Shown: one piece after another, positions 47,274 to 57,093 of the stretch
Layout of the letters: each line of letters begins with the position of its first letter
Position numbering within the stretch: the first letter of the stretch is position 1
Source: Sphingomonadaceae bacterium PASS1
GTDB lineage: Bacteria; Pseudomonadota; Alphaproteobacteria; Sphingomonadales; Sphingomonadaceae
Assembly (NCBI GenBank): GCA_002255985.1
Contig: NKIR01000011.1
Location: 1 to 64,000, forward strand
DNA: 64,000 nucleotides
Reading direction: 5' to 3'
The notes under the pieces: generated by a model
Told to the model about the DNA's origin: nothing
The model's input: the letters and a program-made list of their open reading frames with translations, nothing else
Database searches by the model: none
Made by a program: the position numbers and the translations under genes

Positions 47274-50002
47274 ACGGGTTCGTTTCCATCAGATGCTTCG
47301 GCTACTGCGGATGCAACGTCGTTCGTGTCGTCTATTGCAACGTCTGCCTCATCATCACTTTCGTCAATCTTCGCTGCGCCGACGACATGTTCATTGTCGC
47401 CAACGTTGAACAAGCGCACGCCTGCGGTGCCGCGGCCAAGGACGCGTAAGCTGTCCAGTGGCATGCGGATCAGCTTTGCCTGGTCCGTGACGAGCATCAA
47501 CTGATCACCCTTGGTTGCGGGGAAGCTGGCCACAACGGGGCCGTTGCGTTCGATATTGTCGATATTGGTGATGCCCTGACCACCACGGCCCGTGCGGCGA
47601 TACCCGTAAGCCGATGACAATTTGCCATAGCCATTGGCGCATACGGTAAGGATGAACTGTTCACGCTCCGCCATCTCCGCGATGCGTTCCGCGGACATTG
47701 TGGGTTCGCCTTCCTTCTCGGGCTTCCAAGGGGCGAAGCGCAGATAATCCTCGCGCTCTTCGGGGGTGGTGCCAACGCGCTGAAGGATGGATAGCGACAT
47801 AACCTCGTCGCCCTTAGCGAGCTTCATGGCGCGAACGCCGGTCGACGCGCGGCTTTGGAATTCGCGGATGTCGTCGGCGGCAAAGCGGATCGCCTTGCCA
47901 TTGCGGCTGGCCAGCAAGACGTCGTCTTCGGGGCTTAACAATGCCACGCCGATCAGCTTGTCGTCGGCATCTTCGCCTTCGAACTTCATGGCGATTTTGC
48001 CGTTGCTTGGGACATTCGCAAATGCGTCCATGCTGTTGCGGCGGGCATAGCCCTTGGCCGTGGCAAATACGACGCTTAGGCCGCCCCATTCGGCTTCGTC
48101 CTCGGGCAGCGTCAAAACGTTGGAAATGACTTCGCCTTCACCGAGTGGCAGCAGGTTGACCATGGGCCGACCACGCGTCGATGGGCCGCCTTCGGGCAGC
48201 TTCCAAACCTTTAAGCGATAGACCTTACCAATGTTTGAGAAGAACAAAACGGGCGTGTGCGTGCTGGTGACGAACAGTTCGGTGACGGCGTCTTCATCCT
48301 TCGTCGCCATACCCGCGCGGCCCTTGCCACCACGGTTTTGGGCACGGAAAGCCGCCAGTGCGGTCCGTTTGATGTAGCCGCCATGGGTGACGGTGACGAC
48401 CATTTCCTCACGCTCCATAAGGTCTTCGTCATCAAGCCCGTCCCAGCTGGCGGTGATTTCGCACAAGCGTGGCGTCGAAAATTCGGCGTCAATGGCGACC
48501 AGCTCTGCGCGCAGAACCGCGTAAAGCTTTACGCGGTCGCCCAAAATTGCGAGGAATTCTGCGATACTCTCTGCAAGACCTTGAAGTTCTTTGCCAATTT
48601 CATCACGACCAAGCGCCGTCAGGCGGTGCAGGCGCAGTTCAAGAATGGCGCGAACCTGAAGCTCCGACAATTGATAGCTGTCGCCCGTAATTTCGGTTTC
48701 AACCGCTTCCACCAATTTGATGTACGAAGCGATTTCCGCAATTGGCCATTTGCGCGCGATCAGCGCGGCGCGGGCCTCGGCCGGGCTGGCAGATCCGCGA
48801 ATGATGCGGACAACTTCGTCCAAATTGGTGACGGCAACAACAAGGCCAAGCAACAAATGCGCACGTTCGCGCGCTTTGTTCAGTTCGAACTTGGTTCTGC
48901 GGGTGATGACCTCTTCACGGAAGCGGATGAACGCTTCGATGATGTCGCGTAGGTTGAGGACTTCCGGACGTCCGCCGCGAATGGCGAGCATATTGGCGGG
49001 GAAGCTCGATTGTGCCTGTGTGTGGCGCCACAACTGGTTGAGCACCACATCTGTGGTCGCATCGCGCTTCAGATCGATGACGATGCGCACGCCCTTGCGG
49101 CTGGATTCATCGCGAATGTCGGAAACACCCTCAATGCGCTTGTCCTTCGCGGCTTCCGCGATTTTTTCGACCAGACCGGATTTGCCGACCTGAAACGGAA
49201 TGCTGGTTAGGACAATAGAGCGACGATCGCCTTTTCCTTCCTCAATCTCGTGGCGGGCGCGCTGCATGATTGAGCCCTTGCCTTCGCGATAGGCTGAACG
49301 TGCGCCGCCGGTGCCGAGGATCAATGGACCAGTCGGGAAGTCAGGGGCAGGGACGATCTCGATCAGCTCATCAATAGAGATGGCCGGATTATCGATATAG
49401 GCCAAACAGGCCTTGATAACTTCGCCAAGATTGTGTGGCGGGATGTTGGTGGCCATGCCAACGGCGATACCGCCAGCGCCATTCACCAACAGGTTGGGGA
49501 AACGTGCGGGCAAAACCTGCGGTTCTTCGCGGCTGCCGTCATAATTGGGTTGGAAATCAACAGTGTCTTTGTCGAGATCATCCAACAGCGCGTTGGCGAC
49601 CTTGTTCAACCGTGCTTCGGTGTACCGCATCGATGCTGGCGGATCAGGGTCCATCGATCCAAAGTTACCCTGACCATCGATCAGCGGCACGCGCATCGAC
49701 CAATCTTGCGTCATACGCGCAAGGGCGTCGTAAATCGCGCTGTCGCCATGCGGGTGATAATTGCCCATGACGTCGCCGACAATCTTTGCGGATTTACGAT
49801 ATGGTCGGCCCGCGACAAAGCCGCCTTCCTGGCTTGCGAACAAAATGCGGCGGTGAACGGGCTTAAGGCCGTCACGTACGTCAGGCAGGGCCCGGGATAC
49901 AATGACCGACATCGCATAATCGAGGTAACTCGACTTCATTTCATCGACGATGTCGACTGGCGAAATGTCCGATGGGTCCATTGTAACTATGTCGTCGCTC
50001 AC
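47270..50002 (-). CDS. gyrA: DNA gyrase subunit A
   Basis: GyrA cuts and rejoins DNA in gyrase to introduce negative supercoils. The 910-residue protein has the quinolone-determining segment [14 protein letters not shown] with the drug-contact Ser and Asp in their sensitive wild-type form, and the catalytic Tyr in MRYTEARL. Six beta-pinwheel repeats follow, including GRGGQGI of the GyrA box. An acidic tail ([13 protein letters not shown]) ends it. The DUF3089 gene overlaps its stop. Confidence 0.98.
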   Translation of the reverse strand: MSDDIVTMDPSDISPVDIVDEMKSSYLDYAMSVIVSRALPDVRDGLKPVHRRILFASQEGGFVAGRPYRKSAKIVGDVMGNYHPHGDSAIYDALARMTQDWSMRVPLIDGQGNFGSMDPDPPASMRYTEARLNKVANALLDDLDKDTVDFQPNYDGSREEPQVLPARFPNLLVNGAGGIAVGMATNIPPHNLGEVIKACLAYIDNPAISIDELIEIVPAPDFPTGPLILGTGGARSAYREGKGSIMQRARHEIEEGKGDRRSIVLTSIPFQVGKSGLVEKIAEAAKDKRIEGVSDIRDESSRKGVRIVIDLKRDATTDVVLNQLWRHTQAQSSFPANMLAIRGGRPEVLNLRDIIEAFIRFREEVITRRTKFELNKARERAHLLLGLVVAVTNLDEVVRIIRGSASPAEARAALIARKWPIAEIASYIKLVEAVETEITGDSYQLSELQVRAILELRLHRLTALGRDEIGKELQGLAESIAEFLAILGDRVKLYAVLRAELVAIDAEFSTPRLCEITASWDGLDDEDLMEREEMVVTVTHGGYIKRTALAAFRAQNRGGKGRAGMATKDEDAVTELFVTSTHTPVLFFSNIGKVYRLKVWKLPEGGPSTRGRPMVNLLPLGEGEVISNVLTLPEDEAEWGGLSVVFATAKGYARRNSMDAFANVPSNGKIAMKFEGEDADDKLIGVALLSPEDDVLLASRNGKAIRFAADDIREFQSRASTGVRAMKLAKGDEVMSLSILQRVGTTPEEREDYLRFAPWKPEKEGEPTMSAERIAEMAEREQFILTVCANGYGKLSSAYGYRRTGRGGQGITNIDNIERNGPVVASFPATKGDQLMLVTDQAKLIRMPLDSLRVLGRGTAGVRLFNVGDNEHVVGAAKIDESDDEADVAIDDTNDVASAVAEASDGNEPV

Positions 50003-50100
50003 AGCGCGAAAATCCTTATATTTTTTGGGTAGCTAACCCATAGACCCAAGTCCGTCATATGACCACCAGTGACTGCTCAAATAGGGTTGTTTTCTACAGC

Positions 50101-50109
50101 TTATCCACA
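50101..50109 (+). promoter_or_regulatory. Perfect DnaA-box consensus upstream of gyrA
   Basis: TTATCCACA matches the consensus DnaA box exactly and lies about 100 bases upstream of the gyrA start, in the 127-base gap between gyrA and the SDR gene. A single box may let DnaA tune gyrA expression or occur by chance; no further boxes or AT-rich unwinding region indicate an origin. Confidence 0.4.
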
Positions 50110-50129
50110 GATTCACGCCCAGTGGGCAA

Positions 50130-50819
50130 TCAGGGGATGACGACGCTGCCGTCATAGGCAAAAATCTGGCCGCTCTGCTCGGGTTTCAGGCTTGCAAGCA
50201 CGCTAAGCATGTCTGCGGCAGCGCGGGCAGGGACGAAGCGTTCGTGCACCGGATTGCCCTTAAATGGCGCGCTCAACTGCGTTTCGACGGTGCCGGGATG
50301 CAGTCCAACCACAACCGATTGTGCATTTTTGCGCTGCCATTCGATCGCAATGTTGCGGATGAACATATTGAGTGCGGCTTTCGACGCGCGGTAGCTATGC
50401 CATCCGCCAAGGCGATTATCCGAAATGCTGCCCACGCGGGCAGAAAGCGCCGCGAAACAGATCGGGCCTTGCTTTGCCATGATCGGCAGAAAATGTTTCG
50501 CCACCAAAGCGGGGCCAACCGCATTGATGCGGTAGTTTTCCATCATCCAATCGGGATCAAGTTGGCGCAGGCTTTTTTCCGGCCCCTTATTGGCTGTATG
50601 CAGCAACCCTGTGGCGACGATGACCAATTGCGGCGCTGTGCCCGCCAAATTGTTCGCCGCAGCGGCTATGCTTGCCTCGTCCAAAATGTCGATGGCCGGC
50701 GCGCTTGTCCGATGCAGCGGGATGACACGGTCATATTGATCGCCCGTGTCCAAAGCATCGGCGAGCGCCGCACCAATGCCGCCACGTGCGCCAATTATAA
50801 CTGCGATGCGATCTGGCAC
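50130..50819 (-). CDS. SDR family oxidoreductase (C-factor-like)
   Basis: The 229-residue short-chain dehydrogenase has the NAD(P) loop GARGGIGAA (10-18), the ATGLLH motif in place of NNAG, a central Ser in ALSARVGS and the catalytic YRASKAAL (Tyr-x3-Lys). The C-terminal AYDGSVVIP and overall length match the CsgA/C-factor subgroup. Substrate unknown. It follows the gyrA upstream region on the same strand. Confidence 0.85.
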   Translation of the reverse strand: MPDRIAVIIGARGGIGAALADALDTGDQYDRVIPLHRTSAPAIDILDEASIAAAANNLAGTAPQLVIVATGLLHTANKGPEKSLRQLDPDWMMENYRINAVGPALVAKHFLPIMAKQGPICFAALSARVGSISDNRLGGWHSYRASKAALNMFIRNIAIEWQRKNAQSVVVGLHPGTVETQLSAPFKGNPVHERFVPARAAADMLSVLASLKPEQSGQIFAYDGSVVIP

Positions 50820-50952
50820 TTGAATTTTCCTCTGGTTCGTTCAACGGGAATTCTTGCGACTGCGCTATGTCAATTGCACTGAAGATGACAAGGTTCTATA
50901 AACAACGTTAACCAAGGCCCATGGCAATACAACAACAATCCCGGAGAGTTAA

Positions 50953-52284
50953 ATGAAGCTGGTTTCAAAATTTGCCCTTGCACTTTCATTCGCCGCAGTA
51001 ACCGCTGCACCTGCGTTTGCGCAGTCCGATGAAAAGCCAAAGAAGGAAAAAAAGGGGAAGGAAGCCACGCCTGCTGCTCCCAAGAAAAATTATTCCAAGC
51101 CGTTCATCGCGGCTTACGTGCCCGTCGCCAATCTTTTGAATAAGACGAAGGATGCAGTTGCAGCGAAGGCTGAGTTTCCAAAGATCGTTGCGGCTATTGC
51201 CAATGACGATGACCGTTATGAAGCGGGTATCTTGGCAATCAACATCGGCGTGTCGGTGAAAGACACGGCTCTGCAGGATCAGGGTATTGACCTGTTGCTC
51301 GCATCCGCTTCGACGCCTGTTGAAATGAAGCAGGCATATACGTTCCGCAAGGGCGCGATTGCCTATGATGGCAAGAAATTTGCCGAAGCTGAAAAGAATA
51401 TGATTGATGCGTACAACCTTGGTTACCGCGCCAACAACATCGAGTTCCTGATCTCCAACGCAATGTCGCAGCAGAATAAGGATGCTGACGCCATTGCCTG
51501 GATCGGCAAGGCGATTGCAGCGAGCAAGGCATCCGGACAGGTCAACAAGGCTTATGTCGTTCGTGCGGCCAACCTCTCTGCGAAAGCAAAGGATTATGCC
51601 GGTGCTGCCAATTTCTACAAAGATTTGGTGATGGCCGAGAATAACCCCGATTACTGGCATGATGCAATTGCCTTCTTTAACCGTTCGCTCAACACGAACC
51701 CTGAAGAATCGCTTGATCTCATGCGCTTGATGCGCACGACCAATGGTTTGCGGTTTCAACAAGAATTTGCCGAATATCTCGACAGCTTGAGCTATATCGG
51801 TGTGCGTTATCCGGCAGAGGCTGTGTCTGTATTGGATGAAGGCTTTGCAAAAGGCATCATCTCACGGAATAACGTGACCTTCAGCGAGCGTTACAATGAA
51901 GCCAAGGCACGTTTGGCGGAAGACACCCGCACATTGGCGGGAACGATCGCACCGGCAAAAGCCAGCCCTAAAGCCATGCTGGCAACGCTGACAGGTGACT
52001 CATTCTTCTCACACAAGGATTACCAGACAGCCAAAGATCTTTACGAGACGGCTTTAAGCAAGGGACCAGTGCTGGATAAGGATGGCGGAAACCAGACCGA
52101 CCGCACCCGCTTCCGCCTTGCCATGTCGAAAGCCATGCTAGGCGATTATGCTGGCGCGAAAGCCGACTTTGCGCAGATCACCGGTGCCAACCGCAAGGCA
52201 ATTGCCGAATATTGGGTGATGTATATCAACCATTTGGAAAAGCCCGCACCAGCCGCGGCGCCAGCGGCAACGCCAGCGACCTAA
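50953..52284 (+). CDS. Exported helical-repeat (TPR-like) protein
   Basis: The 443-residue protein has a clear signal peptide (residues 1-23, APAFA then Gln), a Lys-rich segment, and a series of helix pairs that read like degenerate tetratricopeptide repeats (for example GAIAYDGKKFAEAEKNMIDA and FFSHKDYQTAKDLYETALS). An Ala/Pro tail ends it. It probably scaffolds periplasmic complexes; the partner is unknown. GGAGAG sits just before the ATG, and a rho-independent terminator follows. Confidence 0.7.
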   Translation: MKLVSKFALALSFAAVTAAPAFAQSDEKPKKEKKGKEATPAAPKKNYSKPFIAAYVPVANLLNKTKDAVAAKAEFPKIVAAIANDDDRYEAGILAINIGVSVKDTALQDQGIDLLLASASTPVEMKQAYTFRKGAIAYDGKKFAEAEKNMIDAYNLGYRANNIEFLISNAMSQQNKDADAIAWIGKAIAASKASGQVNKAYVVRAANLSAKAKDYAGAANFYKDLVMAENNPDYWHDAIAFFNRSLNTNPEESLDLMRLMRTTNGLRFQQEFAEYLDSLSYIGVRYPAEAVSVLDEGFAKGIISRNNVTFSERYNEAKARLAEDTRTLAGTIAPAKASPKAMLATLTGDSFFSHKDYQTAKDLYETALSKGPVLDKDGGNQTDRTRFRLAMSKAMLGDYAGAKADFAQITGANRKAIAEYWVMYINHLEKPAPAAAPAATPAT

Positions 52285-52303
52285 GCTTTGGGATAAGTGA
52301 TTG

Positions 52304-52332
52304 GAAAGGGCCTGAGCAATCGGGCCCTTTTT
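52304..52332 (+). terminator. Rho-independent terminator after the repeat-protein gene
   Basis: AAAGGGCC, a nine-base loop and GGGCCCTTTTT form a GC-rich stem ending in a U run, 20 bases after the stop at 52284. It runs into the 3' end of the convergent Lrp gene. Outer bases GGGATA and TATCCC could extend it, so it may work in both directions. Confidence 0.85.
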
Positions 52333-52807
52333 ATCCCATAGGTATTGGTACGCCCGGTTCGTCTTTTGCGGTGCGAATTGTCAGCGACGTTTTAACGCTG
52401 TTTACATTGGGCGCAGAAGTTAATTGCGATGTCAGAAATTCCTGAAATGACTGAAGATCGCGCGCTACGATTTTGAGGATGAAATCAATTTCGCCATTCA
52501 GCATGTGGCATTCGCGTACATCGGGGAGCGCCCGAACATGCTGTTCAAACGCCTTAAGATCTTCTTCGGCCTGACTTTTTAAGCTAACCATGGCAAACAC
52601 GGTGATTGTATAACCCAAGGCACCTGCGTCGACATCTGCGTGATAGGATTTAATCGTCCCTGACTGTTCCAAGGCGCGCATGCGCCGCAAGCATGGTGGG
52701 GCGGTCAGCCCAACCTTGGTTGCAAGCTCCACATTGGTAATGCGACCATCAGCCTGTAATTCCGCCAAAAGCTTCATATCTATCGCATCTAGGTTCATAT
52801 TAGCCAT
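52331..52807 (-). CDS. Lrp/AsnC family transcriptional regulator
   Basis: The 158-residue protein has an N-terminal winged helix-turn-helix (NVELATKVGLTAPPCLRRMRAL, quoted in part as LTAPPCLRRMRAL) and a C-terminal RAM ligand-binding domain. Family members sense amino acids, often leucine, and form octamers or hexadecamers. It is divergent from the histidine kinase gene across a 166-base, very AT-rich gap that may hold its own operator. Confidence 0.93.
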   Translation of the reverse strand: MANMNLDAIDMKLLAELQADGRITNVELATKVGLTAPPCLRRMRALEQSGTIKSYHADVDAGALGYTITVFAMVSLKSQAEEDLKAFEQHVRALPDVRECHMLNGEIDFILKIVARDLQSFQEFLTSQLTSAPNVNSVKTSLTIRTAKDEPGVPIPMG

Positions 52808-52847
52808 GATCTTGTTATTTCCATTTCTATTCTGCCGCCATGTTATA

Positions 52848-52859
52848 ATATAATTATAT
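52848..52859. promoter_or_regulatory. AT-rich palindrome in the lrp/kinase intergenic region
   Basis: ATATAATTATAT is a perfect 12-base palindrome in the gap shared by the two divergent genes, 41 bases upstream of the lrp ATG. Lrp proteins favour AT-rich, curved symmetric DNA, and the same tract could supply a -10 element (TATAAT-like). Assignment as an operator or promoter is a guess. Confidence 0.35.
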
Positions 52860-52973
52860 CATATTGCAATTGTCCCAAAGTGTGACGCACCAATTTTGCC
52901 GCTTTCGCACGTCCTGATATCGGTTTATTCCACGTCGATAACACCGATAATGTTACATTAGGGCTTACCGAAT

Positions 52974-54614
52974 TTGCGCTTTGACGATCGCCTTGAAACC
53001 ACTTTGCGTCAGGCGGACGATGAAGGCATTGGCTTGTCTGCAAAATGGCAGCAGCTGGTCGATATATTAGCGCAAAACCCGTCGGATTTTGACCCTGCTG
53101 CGGTCGCCTGCGGCTTGCAAAAAGTGCGGCAGTTCATGGACGTTGTGCCGACAACGGTGCGTGAACAATGCGTTCGGGCCTTATCTGGCCGATTATGCTC
53201 TGCACCTCTGCTCTTGCTGCTGTCGGGCGATGTTCCGGCGGTTGCCGCAGCAGCGGTGAGCGGAGCGCGGCTGAATGACATGGAATGGGCAGATATAGTG
53301 CCCCATATGTCTACCCGCGCGCGCGGGTTTTTGCGCAACCGCAAGGACATTGGGCCAATGACACTGCGCGCACTTCGGGTTTGGGCGTCCGCAGATTTTG
53401 TGCTGTCTTTCGATAAAACGGAGGCCGAGGCGGTCGTGCGCGCACCGCAAACTGTGCAAATCCGTGACATTGTCGAACGCATTGAAAAACTGCGGCTTAA
53501 GCGTGAACAGCACGAACCGGACGAAATGCTGGCTGAGGTTGCAGTCGAACACGTCGTTTCGTTGGCCGAACCGATTGACGAAATTCGTTTCGAAACCGAC
53601 GAATATGGCACCATAAGCTGGATTGAAGGCGCACCGGCGGGGGCGGTTGTCGGCGTGGATATCGCAGAACCCGCATTTGACGAGGGGCCAGGACCAGATG
53701 CTTATGGCGCGGCTGCCTTTCGGCAAAAAATGCCACTTGAAAATGCCCGAATGCGCCTGTGCGGAGCGCCTACCATTGCGGGGGACTGGAGGATCAACGC
53801 TGCGCCGTTTTTTGAACCTGCCAGCGGACGGTTCAACGGCTATCGCGGGATATTGCGTCGCCCCAATCTCGCGGAAGTCGCGCACATTCCGGAAAGCGGA
53901 ACGAATGACGCGGAAAATATCCAGCAATTGTTGCACGAACTGCGTACACCATTGGGCGCCATTATTGGCTTTTCCGAAATCATTGAACAGCAACTCTTTG
54001 GACCAGTGACCGAAGAGTATCGCGTAATTGCCGGTAACATCCTGCACGATGCCGAGCGGTTGCTGTCGGGTTTTGATGATCTTTCGACAGCCGCAAAAAT
54101 TGAGACCGGAACCTACGTAACGGAGATCGGTTCAACCGAATGCGACTGGCTGTCGCTTCGGTTGGCAGAACGACTCCACGAACTGAGCGACGTTTTGCAT
54201 GTCACCCTCAATTTGGTGCATGCACATCCGGTGCGTCCCTTTGCGTTGGATAACCATGTGGCGGAACGTCTTTTTTCGCGGTTGTTGTCTGCGGTCATTA
54301 TCGGCTGCGAGGCTGGGGAAATCCTTGATGGTCGTTTCCGGACGGAGCCCGGGTTGAACGCGGTTAACCGTTTCGTGCTTACTTTGCCTAAAAAGCTTGT
54401 CGATATGGACGAAAGCGAACTTTTCGGTTCCGGCCCCGGCTCGCTCGATGATTCTCAAGAGGCGCCATTACTTGGGCTGGGCTTTTCGTTACGCCTCGTG
54501 CGAAGCCTTGCACGAAATGTTGGCGGGGATTTACGTTTTTACAATCAAGCGCTGATAGTGTCCCTTCCAGCCGTCAATGACGGGCGAACCGGATTAAAAG
54601 ACGAAGAGCGATAA
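52974..54614 (+). CDS. Atypical sensor histidine kinase with HEAT-like and PAS-like regions
   Basis: The 546-residue cytosolic protein starts with helical repeats resembling DUF2336/HEAT (residues about 15-140), then a PAS-like region (about 195-300). A HisKA domain follows, with phospho-acceptor His321 in LLHELRTPLGAIIGFSE. The ATPase part is degenerate: I find only a weak N box (NHVAERLFSRLL) and no clear DxGxG, so kinase activity is doubtful. It may act as a phosphatase, receptor or DivL-like allosteric partner. The start is TTG, with AGGG ten bases before. It is close to a polysaccharide deacetylase gene (gap 4 bases). Confidence 0.75.
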   Translation: MRFDDRLETTLRQADDEGIGLSAKWQQLVDILAQNPSDFDPAAVACGLQKVRQFMDVVPTTVREQCVRALSGRLCSAPLLLLLSGDVPAVAAAAVSGARLNDMEWADIVPHMSTRARGFLRNRKDIGPMTLRALRVWASADFVLSFDKTEAEAVVRAPQTVQIRDIVERIEKLRLKREQHEPDEMLAEVAVEHVVSLAEPIDEIRFETDEYGTISWIEGAPAGAVVGVDIAEPAFDEGPGPDAYGAAAFRQKMPLENARMRLCGAPTIAGDWRINAAPFFEPASGRFNGYRGILRRPNLAEVAHIPESGTNDAENIQQLLHELRTPLGAIIGFSEIIEQQLFGPVTEEYRVIAGNILHDAERLLSGFDDLSTAAKIETGTYVTEIGSTECDWLSLRLAERLHELSDVLHVTLNLVHAHPVRPFALDNHVAERLFSRLLSAVIIGCEAGEILDGRFRTEPGLNAVNRFVLTLPKKLVDMDESELFGSGPGSLDDSQEAPLLGLGFSLRLVRSLARNVGGDLRFYNQALIVSLPAVNDGRTGLKDEER

Positions 54615-54618
54615 TGAC

Positions 54619-55647
54619 ATGGCAAGGCAATTGGGAGCGATGCGTACATCCAACCCTTTGGCGATGTCTGAATTCAAACATGTCGACCTAACTGCCCTTG
54701 GTAGTCCCCGGTTCGTTCTGACCGTCGATACCGAGGAAGAGTTTGACTGGACCAAGCCATTCGCCCGTGACGGATTTGGTACCACGCATATGCGCGCTGT
54801 GCCGCGTTTTCAGGGGTTGTGCGACGATCATGGTATCCGACCATGCTATCTGGTCGATTACCCAATCGTAGAGGACGCATATGGCGTTGAACTGCTCAGC
54901 GGCTATGCGCAGGACTGGCGCGCGGAAATCGGCGTGCAGCTTCACCCTTGGGTCAATCCACCTTTCGACGAAGCGCTCAACGGCTATAACAGCTATGCCT
55001 GCAATTTGCCGCCCGCACTTGAGCGCGCGAAGTTAACGCAATTGCATACTGCGATTGTCAGCCGAATGGGCGTCAAACCCGATGTGTATAGGGCAGGGCG
55101 CTATGGCGCGGGCGACGCTACGCCTGTTATATTGCAAGACCTCGGCATTGCCATCGATACATCGGTGCGCGCACGTTTTGATTATTCCAGCCAGCATGGC
55201 CCGGATTTTAGCACTTATCCCGTCCGGCCATATTGGATCCGCGATGGCGGGCTAATGGAATTGCCCGTGACAACGGTATATTCGGGCGCAATGCGCGGAG
55301 CAGGATCAACCATGTTCAACGACGTGTTTGGATCCCGGGCGGCACGTTCCATGCTTTCGCGTTCAAAGCTTCTGGAGCGTATCGCGTTAACGCCGGAGGG
55401 CATTCCGCTCGACAAGGCTCTGCTGGGCATTGATCTCGCCTTGGCGGAGAAGGTACCCATCATAAACCTGTCGTTGCATTCGCCGTCCTTGGCAGTTGGC
55501 CATACGCCATATGTGCGCGATGTAGATCAGCTGGAGCGGCTTTATAATTGGTTGGAGGGCGTGTTTTGCCACTTGCGTAACAGTGGCGTTCGACCGACAA
55601 CGATGGCGGAAATTTTAAAGGCGAGCCGATTTAAATCTTTTAGGTGA
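54619..55647 (+). CDS. Polysaccharide deacetylase family protein
   Basis: The 342-residue protein has the NodB-like fold: TVDTEEEFDW supplies the metal/catalytic Asp, YRAGRYG and an HxxxH-like pair near QLHPW, then SLHSPSL with a late His. It is related to WalW-type deacetylases. There is no signal peptide, so a cytosolic substrate (such as a lipid-linked sugar) is likely. It follows the atypical kinase gene by four bases, implying co-expression. Confidence 0.82.
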   Translation: MARQLGAMRTSNPLAMSEFKHVDLTALGSPRFVLTVDTEEEFDWTKPFARDGFGTTHMRAVPRFQGLCDDHGIRPCYLVDYPIVEDAYGVELLSGYAQDWRAEIGVQLHPWVNPPFDEALNGYNSYACNLPPALERAKLTQLHTAIVSRMGVKPDVYRAGRYGAGDATPVILQDLGIAIDTSVRARFDYSSQHGPDFSTYPVRPYWIRDGGLMELPVTTVYSGAMRGAGSTMFNDVFGSRAARSMLSRSKLLERIALTPEGIPLDKALLGIDLALAEKVPIINLSLHSPSLAVGHTPYVRDVDQLERLYNWLEGVFCHLRNSGVRPTTMAEILKASRFKSFR

Positions 55648-55712
55648 GATAAAGGCTTGCAACCCCGCCCAAAGTTCGGCTATCGGCGCGCAGGCGATTG
55701 GCGAGCCGGTCA

Positions 55713-55789
55713 GGGCCTGTAGCTCAGTTGGTTAGAGCTGGCCGCTCATAACGGCTAGGTCGGGGGTTCGAGTCCCTCCGGGCCCACCA
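55713..55789 (+). tRNA. tRNA-Ile2 (CAT, lysidine type)
   Basis: A full cloverleaf with anticodon CAT in CTCATAA and an encoded CCA. The acceptor has C4-G69 and C5-G68 and an A discriminator, features TilS uses to recognise the isoleucine tRNA whose anticodon is changed to lysidine. It lacks the initiator C1 mismatch and GGG/CCC anticodon stem. Elongator tRNA-Met is the alternative. Confidence 0.85.
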
Positions 55790-55857
55790 GCTTTCGCTTT
55801 TGCGGGAACTGGCAGGCAGCCAGCCGCGCGGACATTGTTATACCAGTGATCCCATGT

Positions 55858-55947
<90 letters not shown>

Positions 55948-56005
55948 ATTTCAAAAATTATTGGCCATTTTTGGTTACCGGTGCGGCGTCACGATGAAAC
56001 GCGCT

Positions 56006-56710
56006 TCAGGCCATTGCCAGCATAGTGGCAACGATACGCAAAACTGCTGGATCAAAGCCAAAGCCGCAATGGGACGTTTGCACTTCGACGTTCTGAGCGC
56101 AGCTTTCATCCGGCTCAAGGCAAGCTTGCCATGCGACGACGCCATCGCTCTTTGAATATAGCGCGCATGCCGGTACGGGCAATGGAAGCTTGCTCTGGGC
56201 AATCTGCGCCAGTGCAACTGGGTGACGTAGACTGTGACCGCTCATCTTTTCGTAGACCTGCCACAAATTGTTTGAGAACGGATTGCCGGCAAATGGCGCG
56301 CCGAGCGATATGACTTGCCTTACTTTTAAGGGGTCAACGCGCGCGATCATCCGCGCCATGATTCCGCCCATGCTCCATCCAATCAACGTGATGGGTTGCC
56401 TTTCGCGCGCGAAGAGATCGTCAAGGCGTGCAATCAGATGCTCATTATGCAACCCGATTGTTTTCGCACCCAAGTTTCGACCAAGTTCCCAGCCATGCAC
56501 CCGATAGCCAAGAAACCCGAAATATCGGCGCAGGATCAACGTCGAATTGTCAGTGGTACCAAATCCCGGAAGAAAGAGCAGTGGCCGCAAATCCCCTTTG
56601 GGAGCTCGCGCGAGTGTCCAACAGTGAAGAGGCAGTGTGATCAGCGTCCAAATCGCTCGAGGTGCTTCTGCCCAAGTTAGCAAGCGATCAGGAGCTTTGC
56701 AGTGCAACAT
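56006..56710 (-). CDS. Alpha/beta-hydrolase (esterase/lipase-like)
   Basis: The 234-residue protein has the hydrolase fold with PLLFLPGFGTTDN (oxyanion region), nucleophile elbow GWSMGG and a late Asp/His (YSKSDGVV, SHCGFGF). The N-terminus has a hydrophobic stretch (IWTLITLPLHCWTLA) but no clear signal peptide. Lipase-like acylhydrolase is the best description; the substrate is unknown. It lies 146 bases after the small lipoprotein gene, on the same strand. Confidence 0.8.
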   Translation of the reverse strand: MLHCKAPDRLLTWAEAPRAIWTLITLPLHCWTLARAPKGDLRPLLFLPGFGTTDNSTLILRRYFGFLGYRVHGWELGRNLGAKTIGLHNEHLIARLDDLFARERQPITLIGWSMGGIMARMIARVDPLKVRQVISLGAPFAGNPFSNNLWQVYEKMSGHSLRHPVALAQIAQSKLPLPVPACALYSKSDGVVAWQACLEPDESCAQNVEVQTSHCGFGFDPAVLRIVATMLAMA

Positions 56711-56856
56711 GCAAGGCAGAACACTCGGTGCGCCTTTGCGTTCCGTGTGCTGCGCTCAAGGACGGGTTCGAACGGTTGTAGGGAGCCGTCTGACGATAAG
56801 TTCAGTTGTGCAGGCCGATACAGAGGAATGGGTTGCCCGCCGTTCGATGCTATGAT

Positions 56857-57093
56857 TTACTGCGCAGCGCCGCCGCTTGAATTGATCGCATCAATTTCAG
56901 CCTTCGCATCCGCCTCAATGAGCTTCGTCGCTTCTTCCGCGGCTTGTTCAATGGTCAGTTTCTGCTGAGCCAGCTCATTCTTTTGCGGGATGGCGGGTGC
57001 GCCCGCGTCATCAGGCTTGCCCGCTTCGGTGGGGGCCGTGTCACCACAGCCCGGAACCATAAGCATGAGCGCCAAGACAAAGGCGTGTTTCAA
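56857..57093 (-). CDS. Small predicted lipoprotein
   Basis: A 78-residue protein with a short hydrophobic leader ending VPGC, a tolerable lipobox with Cys16, then an Ala/Glu/Lys-rich helix (QQKLTIEQAAEEATKLIEAD in part: LTIEQAAEEATKLIE). No family is recognised. Its ATG overlaps the M28 peptidase stop by four bases, so the two are co-translated. It may be a periplasmic partner of that enzyme. Confidence 0.65.
   Translation of the reverse strand: MKHAFVLALMLMVPGCGDTAPTEAGKPDDAGAPAIPQKNELAQQKLTIEQAAEEATKLIEADAKAEIDAINSSGGAAQ

Noticed and set aside
50003-50129. Replication origin suggested by the DnaA box
   Set aside because: Only a single box, no AT-rich unwinding region and no neighbouring origin genes.
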